Below, one piece after another: positions 12,168 through 27,135 of a stretch of DNA of 64,000 bases; position 1 is the first letter of the stretch; each line of letters begins with the position of its first letter. The translations under genes and the position numbers were made by a program. Source of the stretch: Alnus glutinosa (Eukaryota > Streptophyta > Magnoliopsida > Fagales > Betulaceae); NCBI RefSeq assembly GCF_958979055.1, contig NC_084887.1, positions 26,096,044 through 26,160,043 on the forward strand, read 5' to 3'. The notes beneath the pieces were generated by a model. The model made no database searches, had not been told where the DNA came from, and saw only the letters and a list, made by a program, of their open reading frames with translations.

Positions 12168-13046
12168 ATATAAAAAAGGAAAAATTCAAATTTTTTTAAA
12201 ATTGTAAGGGATCCTGATCCCAATGCACCTGGTGCAAATCTATTCAATGTTAATTACTATGCCCAAACCCCAACCTTGAAAAAGATAAATAAATAAATAA
12301 ACATGCCCCCAAAATCTTTAAGAATTTAAGAAGTTCATTAATTACTCGATTATCATCTATTGTTTTTTCAAGGTGTACCCGTTTTAAATTTTTTTTTATT
12401 TTTTCTAAGTTGATTTTGTTTCTTAAATTAGTAATGGAAGGGTCCCATTGGAACATCCTTCCAGTAGCATATCACCATTAGAGGACAAAGATCAAGTGAA
12501 ATGAAAATGGACTATTTCATGGTTAAGATTTTAGTTTGTTTGCATTTAACAGTGTAAAGTGTATAATATTGTCATATCATTTAGATTCTGTGAAATAAAA
12601 TCCTTACTATGAAATTACTCATTTACATTTCACTTGAAATGGAAAGGATCCTAATTCACTTGAAATTTTTTACCCTAGGGGTTGATTTGATACGAATACA
12701 AAAGGTGGGATCAATTCAATAATTTAGTAAAAGAGATATTGACATGTGGATGATGCAAATGGCATAAACCTTTTTGTCAAGGTACTATTTAATTTAATAA
12801 CATTAAATATGTGTGTGTTAAAGTTGAGGTAGTAATTCTAAAGAATGGTAGTCGAATCGATGATATTAGAATTGAACAAAAGGTGTAGAAATAAAAGGAA
12901 ACTATAAATACATCAAGCACCAGCACCCATAATATTGATCACTTGTAATTGAGAAGCCAATTGACAGAATAGTTTTTTGAACGCACAACTTGCCACTTCA
13001 AATTATATGACTAAATTGACACTTCGCTCTTTTTCTATATGTTTGT
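12168..13046. other. Intergenic, nothing recognised
   Basis: AT-rich spacer between the WVD2-like gene and the PPR gene, with no supported gene. Confidence 0.5.
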
Positions 13047-13056
13047 GTCTTGAAAA

Positions 13057-13225
13057 AGAAATGCTAGACATTCTAACACTTTTTTGCAAAATTTAGTTCC
13101 AATCTGATGTATCACAATCCCATAGGATTGTGGCACACTTCCCAAAATGATAGATTTTATGGGATTGTGACACATCATGTTGGAACCAAATTCTAAAAAA
13201 AGTGTTTGAATATCTAGCATTCCTC
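13057..13225. mobile_element. 169-bp MITE with a perfect 10-bp target duplication
   Basis: Inverted ends AGAAATGCTAGACATT and (reverse complement of the right end) GAGGAATGCTAGATATT extend inward as related arms of about 75 bp. Identical flanks GTCTTGAAAA lie at 13047-13056 and 13226-13235. The duplication length suggests a Mutator-type parent. Confidence 0.75.
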
Positions 13226-13318
13226 GTCTTGAAAATAGAATCCTTAAACCCAAAAGAACAGCATATTTTTTCGGTCAGTACCATATGTTTATCATTACCA
13301 AAAGTGGAACCTAAAAAT

Positions 13319-13743
13319 TAGGGGTGGGGAAATTATCCGCCTACCGACCCGAACCGAACCGCATTTTAAACGGTAACCAAACCGAACCGCATTTGATTTC
13401 GAACCGATTAACCGAACCAACATAAAACGAAACGGCGTCGTTTTGGTGAAAACGAAACATTTGATCCTATTTTTTTCCTTTAAAAAAATCAAAACGACGT
13501 CGTTCCATTACCCATGTTAACTGAATATTAACCGACTTAACCGACCACCTATTAACCGCTTTACCGACTTAACCGATCGCCTATTAACTGTTTTACCGAC
13601 TTAACCGACCGCCTATTAACCGCTTAACCGATCGCTTATTAACCGCTTAACTGACTTAACCGAAATAAATTCACCGACTGCATTCCGACAAAAGTCGGTT
13701 AACCGACCGAATTAAACGTCTACCGAACCGATGCCCACCCCTA
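13319..13743. mobile_element. Non-autonomous hAT-type element with internal ACCGACTTAACCG repeats
   Basis: Terminal inverted repeats TAGGGGTGGGGA and TAGGGGTGGGCA, flanked by an exact 8-bp duplication CTAAAAAT at 13311-13318 and 13744-13751, which is the hAT hallmark. The interior (about 13520-13660) is a degenerate tandem array of a roughly 30-bp unit containing ACCGACTTAACCG and CCTATTAACCG. No transposase is present. Confidence 0.82.
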
Positions 13744-13937
13744 CTAAAAATCAACAATTCAATTTTAAAAAATAAAAAAATAAAAAATAAAAAATAAAAA
13801 AGCTTATATGAAAAGAAAGACCAACAGCGAATTAAGTTTAAAAATAAAATGCTTGCCACTTAGCTGGAAGTTCTATAATCTGCTAGTTTACAGAGCAGGA
13901 GGTAAAAAAAAAAAAGAAATACAGAATCGGAACAAAA

Positions 13938-15515
13938 TCACACAGTTTCTGTACTTGACTGTAAACTCAGACAAGAGAACCTGCTCTTTAACACTCTGGC
14001 CATGTCTTCCCTGCCTGACTTCTTTAGCCGCTTCAAAACTCTCATATACACTGCAAAATTTGGTCTAAGACCCTTCTTAATCATTTCAAGAAGAATATTT
14101 CGAGCAGTGACAACGTTTCCTTTCTTCTGATGAAGGCTTGCAAGCAAGCTGTAAATTGAATTGCATGAGCATCCATACTTAACAACTGACTCACCCACAT
14201 ACTTGTATGCTTCCTCATATCTCATCGAATTGAAATAACCCTTGATAAAGGCAGCATGTGTGGTAGAACGAGGTTCAAGACCATTTGAAACCATCCTATC
14301 AAGAAACTCAGACGCAAGATCAAACTTTCCAAGCCTACAACAGTAACAAATAAATATTTCAAAGGTCAATGCATCAGGAAGACAATCCCTTTCTTGCATT
14401 TCTTCAAGCACTTGACAAGCTTCGGCAAAGTTATCACTCATACATAAACTACTAAGTAGATAATTGTAAGCATTAACAATTGGATCGCAACCCACTCGCC
14501 TCATCTCATCCAGCATTTCCCTAGCTCCTTCGAAATCACATATCCGACACTTCTCCCTAATCAAACTATAGTAATAACTCGCCTTCCTCTCCGTTATCTC
14601 GATCACGAACTTTGCCGTTTCAAAGGAACCCAATGCGCCGAGCATTCCAATCAAGGAGTGAACACCAGAGGTTCTACATGACCCCCCAACTTCATTCAAC
14701 ACCTTTACCACACTTGTCACAGAATGCATAAAGGAATCCTTGTTCGAAACCAAAACAGGTAAGAAACCAAATGCCTTCTTGGTCAGACAAATTCCTTTCA
14801 TACTAAAGCCATTCATAATATGAAGCATGGTCTTGTAATCATCTAACCACCCGCAATTATCAACAGCCAAACTACAAATATCTGAATTACCATAAAGATC
14901 GGGCTTCGAACCTCTAATCCAAGCAAAAAAACGAATTGCGGACACTTTTTCGCAATTCAAAATCCGAAAAATTTCAGTGATTGAAGCAATAGATAAAGAA
15001 ACGTTCATCGAATCCAACTTGGACTCCAAATCATTATCATCCCTCGTAATTATGCTAATCATTTCTGAAACTTGCTTCGGAGTGGCATTCGCCCTAATCC
15101 CATCAGTACCCACCTTTCCAACTTTAACATTTTCAGTAGAATTCATCATTTCTAACCGAACTGAAACCGAAAAGAATCGAAAGCATCTATTACTATATGG
15201 TTTAAGCAAACCTAGATTCAAGATTTGGCTTCTCTGCTCATTACTGTTATATCTATAGCAATATAAAGCTTGTGAAGATTGAGGAAATGGCTGTGATGCA
15301 GCAAAAAATGAGGATGACCCAGTTGAGGAAATCAATGGAGAAAGAGAATTAGCAGTGGGTTTTGTGTTAAGATGATTGGAATGGAAGAAAAAATTTGGCG
15401 AGTCATTGGGTGAGACTAGGGTTTTAGGAGAAAGAAATGGGTATGGGCAGTAAGAGAAGAGAGATTGAGAATTTGAGAAGTACCTGAGCTTCTTGCAGAT
15501 GCTTGGGGTTCCCAT
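13938..15515 (-). CDS. P-class pentatricopeptide repeat protein, probably mitochondrial
   Basis: Single-exon frame of 525 aa. The first 90 or so residues are rich in Ser, Arg, Asn and Phe with few acidic residues (MGTPSICKKLRYFSNSQSLF), typical of an organelle-targeting presequence. From about residue 310 onward there are consecutive 35-residue helical-hairpin repeats, for example YNYLLSSLCMSDNFAEACQV, LTFEIFICYCCRLGKFDLAS and FAVYMRVLKRLKKSGREDMA. No E, DYW or SMR domain follows, so it is a pure P-class protein. Such proteins bind organellar RNA and act in splicing, stabilisation or translation; the RNA target cannot be read here. The ATG at 15515 is the first Met of the frame and precedes the presequence. 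The lack of introns is normal for the family. Confidence 0.93.
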   Translation of the reverse strand: MGTPSICKKLRYFSNSQSLFSYCPYPFLSPKTLVSPNDSPNFFFHSNHLNTKPTANSLSPLISSTGSSSFFAASQPFPQSSQALYCYRYNSNEQRSQILNLGLLKPYSNRCFRFFSVSVRLEMMNSTENVKVGKVGTDGIRANATPKQVSEMISIITRDDNDLESKLDSMNVSLSIASITEIFRILNCEKVSAIRFFAWIRGSKPDLYGNSDICSLAVDNCGWLDDYKTMLHIMNGFSMKGICLTKKAFGFLPVLVSNKDSFMHSVTSVVKVLNEVGGSCRTSGVHSLIGMLGALGSFETAKFVIEITERKASYYYSLIREKCRICDFEGAREMLDEMRRVGCDPIVNAYNYLLSSLCMSDNFAEACQVLEEMQERDCLPDALTFEIFICYCCRLGKFDLASEFLDRMVSNGLEPRSTTHAAFIKGYFNSMRYEEAYKYVGESVVKYGCSCNSIYSLLASLHQKKGNVVTARNILLEMIKKGLRPNFAVYMRVLKRLKKSGREDMARVLKSRFSCLSLQSSTETV

Positions 15516-15861
15516 GGTAGATTATGGTCTTGGATTTGTCATTGACTGAGGTCACATATAACACACACACAGAAGGGTTTTGTGAGAACGGTGAAGTGAA
15601 CTGAGGCAAATGAAAGGTGATTTATTTTATGGGTCTGTTGTTTTAATTTTACCCAAAAAAGGGACCCTTTTATTTATTATTTTCGTTTTTCTGGGCTAGG
15701 GACTGTTATTTTTGACTTGATGGGAGGCTTTTTTTATATTTGGTCATTGGTTTTTCTTTTTTTCTTTTTATTTTAAACAAAAAAAAAAAATACAAAAGCA
15801 TTAACAAATTACTCAAAACACATGCAATACTTCTCAAATCACAAAAATAGTACAAATTATT

Positions 15862-16694
15862 ATTATGAATATTCGGAATGTTGCTAAACTTGTCATCAAG
15901 TTCAAGGTTGGAGATGATAGTAGCATATTCCTATGGCATGATATTTGACATTCAGCGGGTTGCTTGTTAGACACATGGGCACAAAGTAGTATATGATGCA
16001 GGTCTCTCCATTGGTCCTAAGCTCTCTTCTATTATTAGAAGAGGTGATTGGTTTTGGCCCCATGCCATATCAGAGGTCATTGTAGAGATCCAAAGTAGGT
16101 TGCTTGATATTGAGTTTGGAGACGCTGATCAACCGGTTTGGGATTCTAAAAGTGGTGTGTTCTCAAGTGTTGATATTTGGGAAAAGCGTAGGGATAAGAA
16201 ATCGATGGTGGAATCAATGGCATGATGTTGTCTGGTTTTCTGATGTTATCCCTACACATGCTTTTTTTCTCATGCTTGCATTCAATGATGTTATTGTCAC
16301 TATGGAGCATATGTGCATATGGGGCTATAGTGGAGATAATTTGTGTCTCTTCTATCGTGCAAGGCAGGAGAATAGAGAACATTTATTCTTTGAGTGTAGC
16401 TTGAGCAAGAGAATCTGACGATCTTTGATGTCAGATTGTAGGATGGGTGATCCTCTGTCAAATTGGAACTCAATTGTTCATTGGAGTTTGCAGAATATGA
16501 AAGGTAAGCAGGGACGGAGCCAGACATTTTAATGGGAGGGGGCCGGGCCAAATAAATTTTTTTCTTAAGTATAGGTTAAAGTATATATATATATAAAGGC
16601 AAATTTTAAGTAAATTAAACATAACCCAGTTTTGATATTTTATTATTCCCTTCAAATTGAAAATCAATAAGCAAAAGTGAAAAGAGTTTTTTGG

Positions 16695-16728
<34 letters not shown>

Positions 16729-17896
16729 GAAAACCGTTGTCCAAAGATTCAAAAAATAAAAAATAAAAAATGTCTCAATTTCTGTATTGAAATTGAGAAA
16801 TTTCTGTATTGAAATTGAGAAATTTCAGTTGGTTGAATTGTGTGCTTTTCGGCCTTCTCGCAAGGCTTTACCTGAATGACATGGCTCTTGAAGCTAATAT
16901 TATCTTGCTCCTTTTGTTAGAACAATTCACTCTAACTAACGCAATAACCCACCAACTGTTATTTAAAACACATTTTGCTAAACACAACACAATACAAATG
17001 AAACGCATATCTTCTAGACTTTTCTAATGTCATCTTGCTATTTTTATCCATTTTACGTTATTGTTACCATACATCCTTAGGAAATCGAGCTTTGTTAGGC
17101 GTGTGACTCCTCAAATCCACATCTGTCTTCTTCCAATGCACTGCTTTACTAAACCCTTTTAATTTATTTTGAACAAAGCCTTTACAGCTTTGTAAAGCTT
17201 ATTCTATCGTTACCTTCTCAGACATGTCTTTTGCTACCGTTAAATATTAAAGGAAAAAAATTTTGATGATAAAACTATCGTTCTAAATGAGATGAAATCA
17301 GTTGAAAAGATAATAAAAAGGAAAGGGCTAAGGGGCAAAAAAATTTCTTGTTAGGGGTCAATAGGCAAAAAAACTTCAATTTTTTTTTTTTTTACCTTAA
17401 TTATTATTTTTTTTCTTGAGAGTTGAGGGGGGGCCATGGCCCCCACCAGCCCCCCCCTCTCTCCGTCATTGAAGGTAAGAATTTGCAAGCTACTGCTAAG
17501 AAATTATATTTTGCTATAGCAATTTACAACCTGTGATTACATAGGAATGCTTTGCTCCATGCTTGGTTCCCCAAATCTGAAGAAGGAATTCTGTCCAAGA
17601 TTAGATGGGAAGTTAATGTGAGACTACTTGCCAAGTTCCTTCCTAAGTAGTTATGTTGTTTGTTAATGGAAGGGTGTTGGCTTCGGGTGAATACAGTTAT
17701 TTATGTGTTTCTAGCTTTGGATTGTTAGGTGATTAGTTGTCTTTCATGTATAGGGTTTTGCCTCTATTTTGTAGTGTTTTGTTTTTTGATTTTGAGGTTG
17801 TAGTTTTTGGTTCCTCATGGAACCGTTATTCCGGTGTTTACCATAGAGTTGTATTGATTTTGTTTGGTTAATGAAGATTTAATTCATCAAAAAAAA
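15862..17896 (+). mobile_element. L1-type LINE 3' fragment, split by a hAT insertion
   Basis: The left part (15862-16508) retains a mutated zinc-binding domain found after plant L1 reverse transcriptases, readable as FKVGDDSSIFLWHD, then WHDVVWFSDVIPTHAFFLML and CREHLFFECS-like residues, with frameshifts and stops. The right part (17480-17896) continues the domain (AWFPKSEEGILSKIRWEV, then a stop), a 3' UTR and a poly(A) tail. The 16509-17471 element with its 8-bp duplication interrupts it. 5' truncated and dead. Confidence 0.75.
16509..17471. mobile_element. 963-bp hAT-type element nested in the LINE
   Basis: Ends CAGGGACGGAGCC and (reverse complement) CAATGACGGAGAG are inverted repeats. 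The flanking 8-mers AAGGTAAG at 16501-16508 and 17472-17479 are identical, as for hAT insertions. Removing it restores continuity of the LINE sequence. Subterminal regions are G/C-rich palindromic (GGGGGCC/GGCCCCC). No transposase frame is seen, so it is non-autonomous. Confidence 0.82.
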
Positions 17897-17899
17897 AAA

Positions 17900-18420
17900 T
17901 CAAATAAAAACAAAAAATACCTCAAAATACATTAACAAACAAAACCTTAATTAATTCTAAAACATATAGACTTCTATTGATAAAAATGGTATGGCAATTG
18001 TGAAGCATGTTGCTATTTGGATAAATTCTAAAACAATATTTCTCAAATTACAAAAGTAGTTTTTACTATTATGTCTCATCAAAATACTTTTTCAAATAAA
18101 AACAAAAAGTGTCCCAAAATACATTAACAAACGGAGCCTTAAATTCTAAAATATGTGGATTTCTGTGGATAAAAAGGGTGTGGCAATTGTGAAGCATGTT
18201 GCTATTTGGATAAATTCTTAAACAATATTTCTCAAATCACAATAATAATTTTTACTATTATGTCTTATCAAAATACTTTTTCAAATAAAAACAATAAATA
18301 CCCCCAAAATACATTAACAAACGGAACCTTAAATTCTAAAACATATGGGCTTATGTGGATAAAAAAGGTGTGGCAGGTGAAGCATGTTGCTATTTGGAAA
18401 ATATGACATAGTTTACCTCT
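17900..18420. repeat. About 190-bp tandem repeat, roughly 2.7 copies
   Basis: Units start at TCAAATAAAAAC near 17900, 18092 and 18281, so the period is 189-192 bp. Each unit includes ACATTAACAAACGGA, AAGCATGTTGCTATTTGGA and TTTCTCAAATYACAA. A partial copy also lies left of the LINE (about 15780-15860: ATTAACAAA, then CTTCTCAAATCACAA), so the LINE probably landed within the array. Non-coding. Confidence 0.75.
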
Positions 18421-20046
18421 TTACTTTTTAAATATAGATTTACCATTTTACTTTCTAAATAGATATTCTGATAAATTTTTGTGTTATTTTAAAAGTATAA
18501 AATATTGAAGTTACAATATTTTTACTAAACTCATTTCACAATGATAATGATTTTATCGACCAACTACGTAAAACAATCTATTATTAATTTATCAACCTTG
18601 ATCGTCTTTTATCCCACCATTGAGTTGGTTGGTGGCCACGCGCCACCCCTCAATTGACAAGATGACGGTAATTCCGTTAACTACTCTTAAGTTAAGAGGT
18701 AGTTGTGTGACACTCTAGATAGTGGTCGCGAGCCACTCCTAACAAAGGGCTGGCCATCAGCCACCCTCCTCCTTCTTCTTCTTCCCTTTTTTTTAATATG
18801 CTTTTTTCCTCATTCTAGATAGTGAGAAAGGAAGAAGTAAATTGAAGATAAAACTTGGGGAAGATATAAACGCCCGCCCTGATCTATTTGTTCATGGAGT
18901 TATGTTAGTTGTTATATTGTTATAATTTTTGAGGTAATTATGACATTATAGTAGTTATGTTGTTGGCAATGTGATAAATTATTGAAAGTTGTTAGGAGAT
19001 TATGGTTTTGTAAAGTTAAAATGTTAAAACCCTCTGTGTAAGATTAATCTTGATATAAGCTTGCATGGAGTTGGGTTGCAATGTTTAAATACGTCGTTAT
19101 GATGCTTAAAATAAGTTGAAATGGAGATATATTTGAAAAATGGAGGTTTTGATAAATAAAAAAAGACGTGCTATTTAGCATTATCCCAACATTTTTCTAG
19201 AGCTTTTAGCTGACATGGGATGCTTAATTAATATTTAGATCAATTTTAATTAACAAAAAAAAAATTAAGGATGGATTGTGTATGTCACGTTAGCGAAGAA
19301 TAATAGGAGAATGTTAAATATCATTTCTCTTTGATAAAACTAGGGTTTTGTGTTGGGTTTGAAGTTATGAGAATATTTTAAGATGTGGCTTTGATGTTGT
19401 ATGAGTAGTAGGGGAAGTGTAAATGATAATTGGTGTGAAAAATGAGGGATTTTGGAATGTTTTTGAATAGGTGAAAACACTGCTAATGCCCTCTTGGTCG
19501 ATCGAGACTAGTGCCTGATTGAACGAGCACGAGACATAACCTACCTGAGAGCCTCAGGGGAACCTTCAGTTTATGGCAAGTTGATTGAGCCGTTTGGCAA
19601 AAAGTTCTTGGGGTATGCTTGGTTGAACCTTGTTTGATCAAGTATGGGTAATTTTGCAAAAAACAAAATTTTCTTTTTGGTTAGTTTTACAAACAAAGTT
19701 CTTTAGGGTTTGAGAAAAGTCTTGGGATCCTAACTACGTTTTTAAAAATTATTTTTTTAAATAATACATTTTAAAATCACTATTTTTAAATCGCACCTTT
19801 TGAAATCGTAAATCCAAACGGATTCTTAATCATAATTTTTTATTAAATTGTGTTAATTTTCTCATGTTAGCGTTTATGATATTTAAATCTTAATAATAAT
19901 TTCTAAGTTAATAGTTCATATTTTATAGTTTCAGAATTTAGTAGTCTCCAAAAATCTTTAATTTCATCTCATTGAGTTATATATGACAAAATTTGAACTA
20001 GTTAAAACAATGATCATATTTTTTTTAATCCAAATCTAAGAAGAAG
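18421..20046. other. Intergenic, nothing firmly recognised
   Basis: AT-rich spacer. About 18600-18790 has C/G-rich blocks (ggtggccacgcgccacccc) like the interior of the MULE-type MITEs elsewhere in this window, but no terminal repeats could be set. Confidence 0.5.
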
Positions 20047-20060
20047 ATCCTTATACAGTG

Positions 20061-21088
20061 AGACACACTTTACATTAACGTTTTTTTTCACCTTTTAGAG
20101 AGAGAAAGTCCCGGTTTTTAGAGAGAGAAAGCCTTTGGTGATTAGTGTTTCTCGCCGGGGGAGGGAGGTTTTGCTTCCCTCCTCTGGGTTGTTTTGATCC
20201 TCCTAGGGAGCTAGGAGGCTTTTGCCCCTCCGTGGTTTTACCACTGGAGCGTGGATTTTCTTCTCCTTGCCTTTAGGGCAGGGAGTCTGTTCCTCCCGGA
20301 CTCGTTTCCGGTGGAGGTTTCGTCTCCTTACCCTTATGGGTAGTGGAGTTGTTGTTTTGGTTTTGTTGTTTTTTCTTTTCCTTGTGTTCTAACAGGAAGG
20401 CTTCTTGTCTTTAGCGTTGGTTTTGGGGTTCGGCCGCCATTCTTATGTCTCCGGTGGAGTTCTGGTTTGAGCCGCAGTAGTTTCCTTTTTCAAGATTTCA
20501 GATCTACGTTTCTCTTCCGGTTCTTTCAAGATACGCGCTTCCTAGCCGTGATCACCGGCGTCTTCTGGACCGGCCATATCCAGCCGATGGCCTTGCCGTT
20601 CTTTCTTGCCGGTGCGTGGTCTGCATGTGGGGGGATCTCTCTTCCGTGATTGGCTCATGTGGATCTCGCCATCTTGTCAGGTCATGGTTGGCAGTGATCG
20701 ATGGTTGGAGATGTTTGTTTTCGCTGCTGGGGAGACTCCTATGACGGCGCATGTTGTTCACGCGCCGCCTCCGGTGGCGGTGTGGCTTCTTCCAGCAATG
20801 GGGACAGTGTTGCTTCTTGTTGTGTTGTGTTTGTTTGTGTATTCCCTTGTTGTCTGTGTGTTTTACAGTGTCTTTGTAGTGCACAAATATTTGCTGGACT
20901 TATTTGTAGTGTGGAGCTTTAAGGGGTGTTCATGTAATATTTGTGTATTATTTAGACAACTGCTTTATCAGATTTATTTCTGACTTGGATGTAGGGGTGT
21001 CTTGTACTCCTCATTCTATCTTTGTAATGCTGTTTTAGCAATGGAAGGAGCACATACTTCTTTGTTCAAAAAATAAAAAATAAAAAAA
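20061..21088 (+). mobile_element. 1.03-kb non-LTR retrotransposon insertion with 14-bp target duplication
   Basis: ATCCTTATACAGTG occurs at 20047-20060 and again at 21089-21102, exactly flanking a segment that ends in an A-rich tail (caaaaaataaaaaataaaaaaa). The start of the segment is GC-rich with cgccgggggagggaggt, unlike the surrounding DNA. A 125-aa open frame at 20606-20983 has hydrophobic C-terminal stretches but no family I recognise. The structure fits a LINE-derived or SINE-like copy. A diverged relative appears at 62746-64000. Confidence 0.7.
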
Positions 21089-21352
21089 ATCCTTATACAG
21101 TGTATTTAGGTAGGAGCAATGATAAGAATCATCTTTTTATTCTTTTAAAATTGATGTATTTTTTAAAATTATCATTAAATTAAAATCTAATAATAATTTA
21201 TCACAAATTTATTTAATAATTTTAAAAATTACATTAATTTTTTTAAAAAAAATAATAATTTATAGCATTACTCGTTTCCGCGTAGCATTACTCTTACTTG
21301 CACAATTGGCATAAGTCACGGGGACAAAATTAGAAGAAAAAGAAAAAAAGAC

Positions 21353-21523
21353 TGGGCCACTGGAAACTCGCCACGTGCTTAAAAAAAAAAGGTTGGGTGC
21401 TTCGAATTTTCTTTTGCAATTCAAAGAAAGACAACAAGGCAGCGGCCCGTGGCACACCACGTTCCCTCTTCTCGAATATTCTTCCGCATTCGTGCTTCCT
21501 AGAAATTTCAGCGTCTCGGCCCA
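21353..21523 (+). promoter_or_regulatory. Site II elements and G-box in the cytochrome c promoter
   Basis: TGGGCC at 21353-21358 and its reverse complement GGCCCA at 21518-21523 match plant site II elements (TGGGCY). CACGTG lies at 21372-21377. Site II and ACGT-type motifs are known to control Arabidopsis cytochrome c genes, so the set fits the gene starting at 21659. Function here is inferred from motif and position only. Confidence 0.5.
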
Positions 21524-21658
21524 AACGACCGTTTATTCCCAAAAGCCTTTTCTCTCGCTCGCTAGCTTGCTAGCTCTAAAGTTATATCAGCAGACTTTCT
21601 CGTCCTCTGCAAAGAAAGAAAAAAAGACAAAAAAAAGAAGAAGCGAAACGGTAGACAA

Positions 21659-25492
<3,834 letters not shown>

Positions 25493-26469
25493 GTACTTAT
25501 CCATACTTGTAGTTCCCCAATTCCATTTTGCAGTTGTTTGAGATTATTTCTCACCGTGCGGATGAAGAACTATTTTTTACCAATAAATTAGGCCAACTAG
25601 GTCTGCAATGCTGTTCTGTTAATTGATCATTGCATCTCATCAAGAGGTTGCCGTAATTGGCAAATGCAACATCCAATTCAATTAGCCGTTTGTGACTACT
25701 ATCTCATGAATATTGGGGGTGGAGGAACAGTTTGGTCATGATTATTTTTGTTAGCTTCTTGATGATAAAATCCCCACATGTTTCACTACTAGTTTCTGTT
25801 TGTTCTTTTGCCTTGCAACTGAAAAAGGTTATATTTTCACATGAGCATTTTGCAGTTGAGAAAAGGTGACGATTTACAATTGCATGATTTAGAAAAGTAA
25901 AACAACGGGCACTTCACCCTCCTGATTGTTTATAATCGTTGGTTGCTGGGTGAATTACATTCTACTTTTGAAACTGGTGATCAAAAAGTGTACTTTACGC
26001 CCTTTTCTTCTCCTATTGAGCTAATCCAAAACTGAAGGATCAATTTTTTACCCCCAAAGACCTAGGGGTGAAAATGCAAAAGTGATTATTAGTGATTCTG
26101 CTTTCGCAAAATGAGTTTCATACTTTTAGGTATTCATATTTGTTATTATTCGCGTACGAAGTAATAAGCATTTTGGATTATTATATATATATATATATAA
26201 ATTAAATAATGTGATTATTGATATACATGCAAGTTTAAATAAATTAAAAATTTTTTTAATACACAATTAACAATTATCTGTTACAGATTAATTAGAATTT
26301 GAATTATCATAAATAAAGAAATATAAATGAATCTAATAAGGTATGATGTTAAGATGATAGTGAAAAAACTTTAACATAAACTTATCTCATTAAAAAACAC
26401 ATTTTAGTAAATTTAATTAAATATATATATATATAATATATATTACATATAAAGGGCATGCGAATGCAA
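25493..26469. other. 3' UTR and spacer after cytochrome c
   Basis: No gene is seen. AT-rich, with (TA) tracts near 26180 and 26420. Confidence 0.5.
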
Positions 26470-26478
26470 TTAAAACAA

Positions 26479-27066
26479 GGAATAATTGCACCGTTGGTCC
26501 TTGTAGTATGCCATAATTATTTTTCACTCCCTATCGTTTAAAAAGTGCATGGGAAGTCCTTGTGGTTAGCAATAATTACAAATTGATCATTGGAATTAAA
26601 TTCCGTTAAAAATTTTAACAGGTTTCGTCAAATGTCATATCAGCGCCATGTGTCGCCAATAAGATGGCGACACGTGTCCATCTTAATAAAAAAATATAAA
26701 TTTATTAAAAAATAAATAAATAATCTTAATTTTTATTTTTTTTTTATTTAAAAAAAAAAAAAAATGGAAACCCTCAAGGGGGTGATTGGGCCACCTCTGG
26801 CTTCAATTTTTTTTTTTTTTTTTTTTTTAAAAAAATATGTATATTTTTTTATTTTTTTATTAAGATAACACGTGTCGCTATCTTATTGGCGACATGTTGC
26901 GCTAACTTGGCATTTGACAGAATATGTTAAAATTTTTAACGAAATTTGACTCTAGGGATTGATTTGTAATTATTACTAACCACAAGAACCTCTTATGAAC
27001 TTTTTAAACCATAGGAAGCGATAAATAATTATGGCATACCACAGGGACCAACAGTGCAATTATCCC
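26479..27066. mobile_element. 588-bp Mutator-type MITE
   Basis: Long terminal inverted repeats of about 210 bp start GGAATAATTGCACCGTTGG on the left and GGGATAATTGCACTGTTGG on the right (reverse complement). They pass through a shared GGCGACACGTG segment. The flanks TTAAAACAA (26470-26478) and TTAAAATAA (27067-27075) are a 9-bp duplication with one mismatch. There is no coding capacity. Confidence 0.82.
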
Positions 27067-27135
27067 TTAAAATAAACCCCGATTACAATTCTCACCAACA
27101 ATGTAAGATACCTGAATCAAAAAAATAAAAAATAA

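Noticed and set aside
20552..20884. 110-codon minus-strand frame with His/Arg-rich sequence
   Set aside because: It is the antisense of the retroelement insertion at 20061-21088 and has low-complexity composition.
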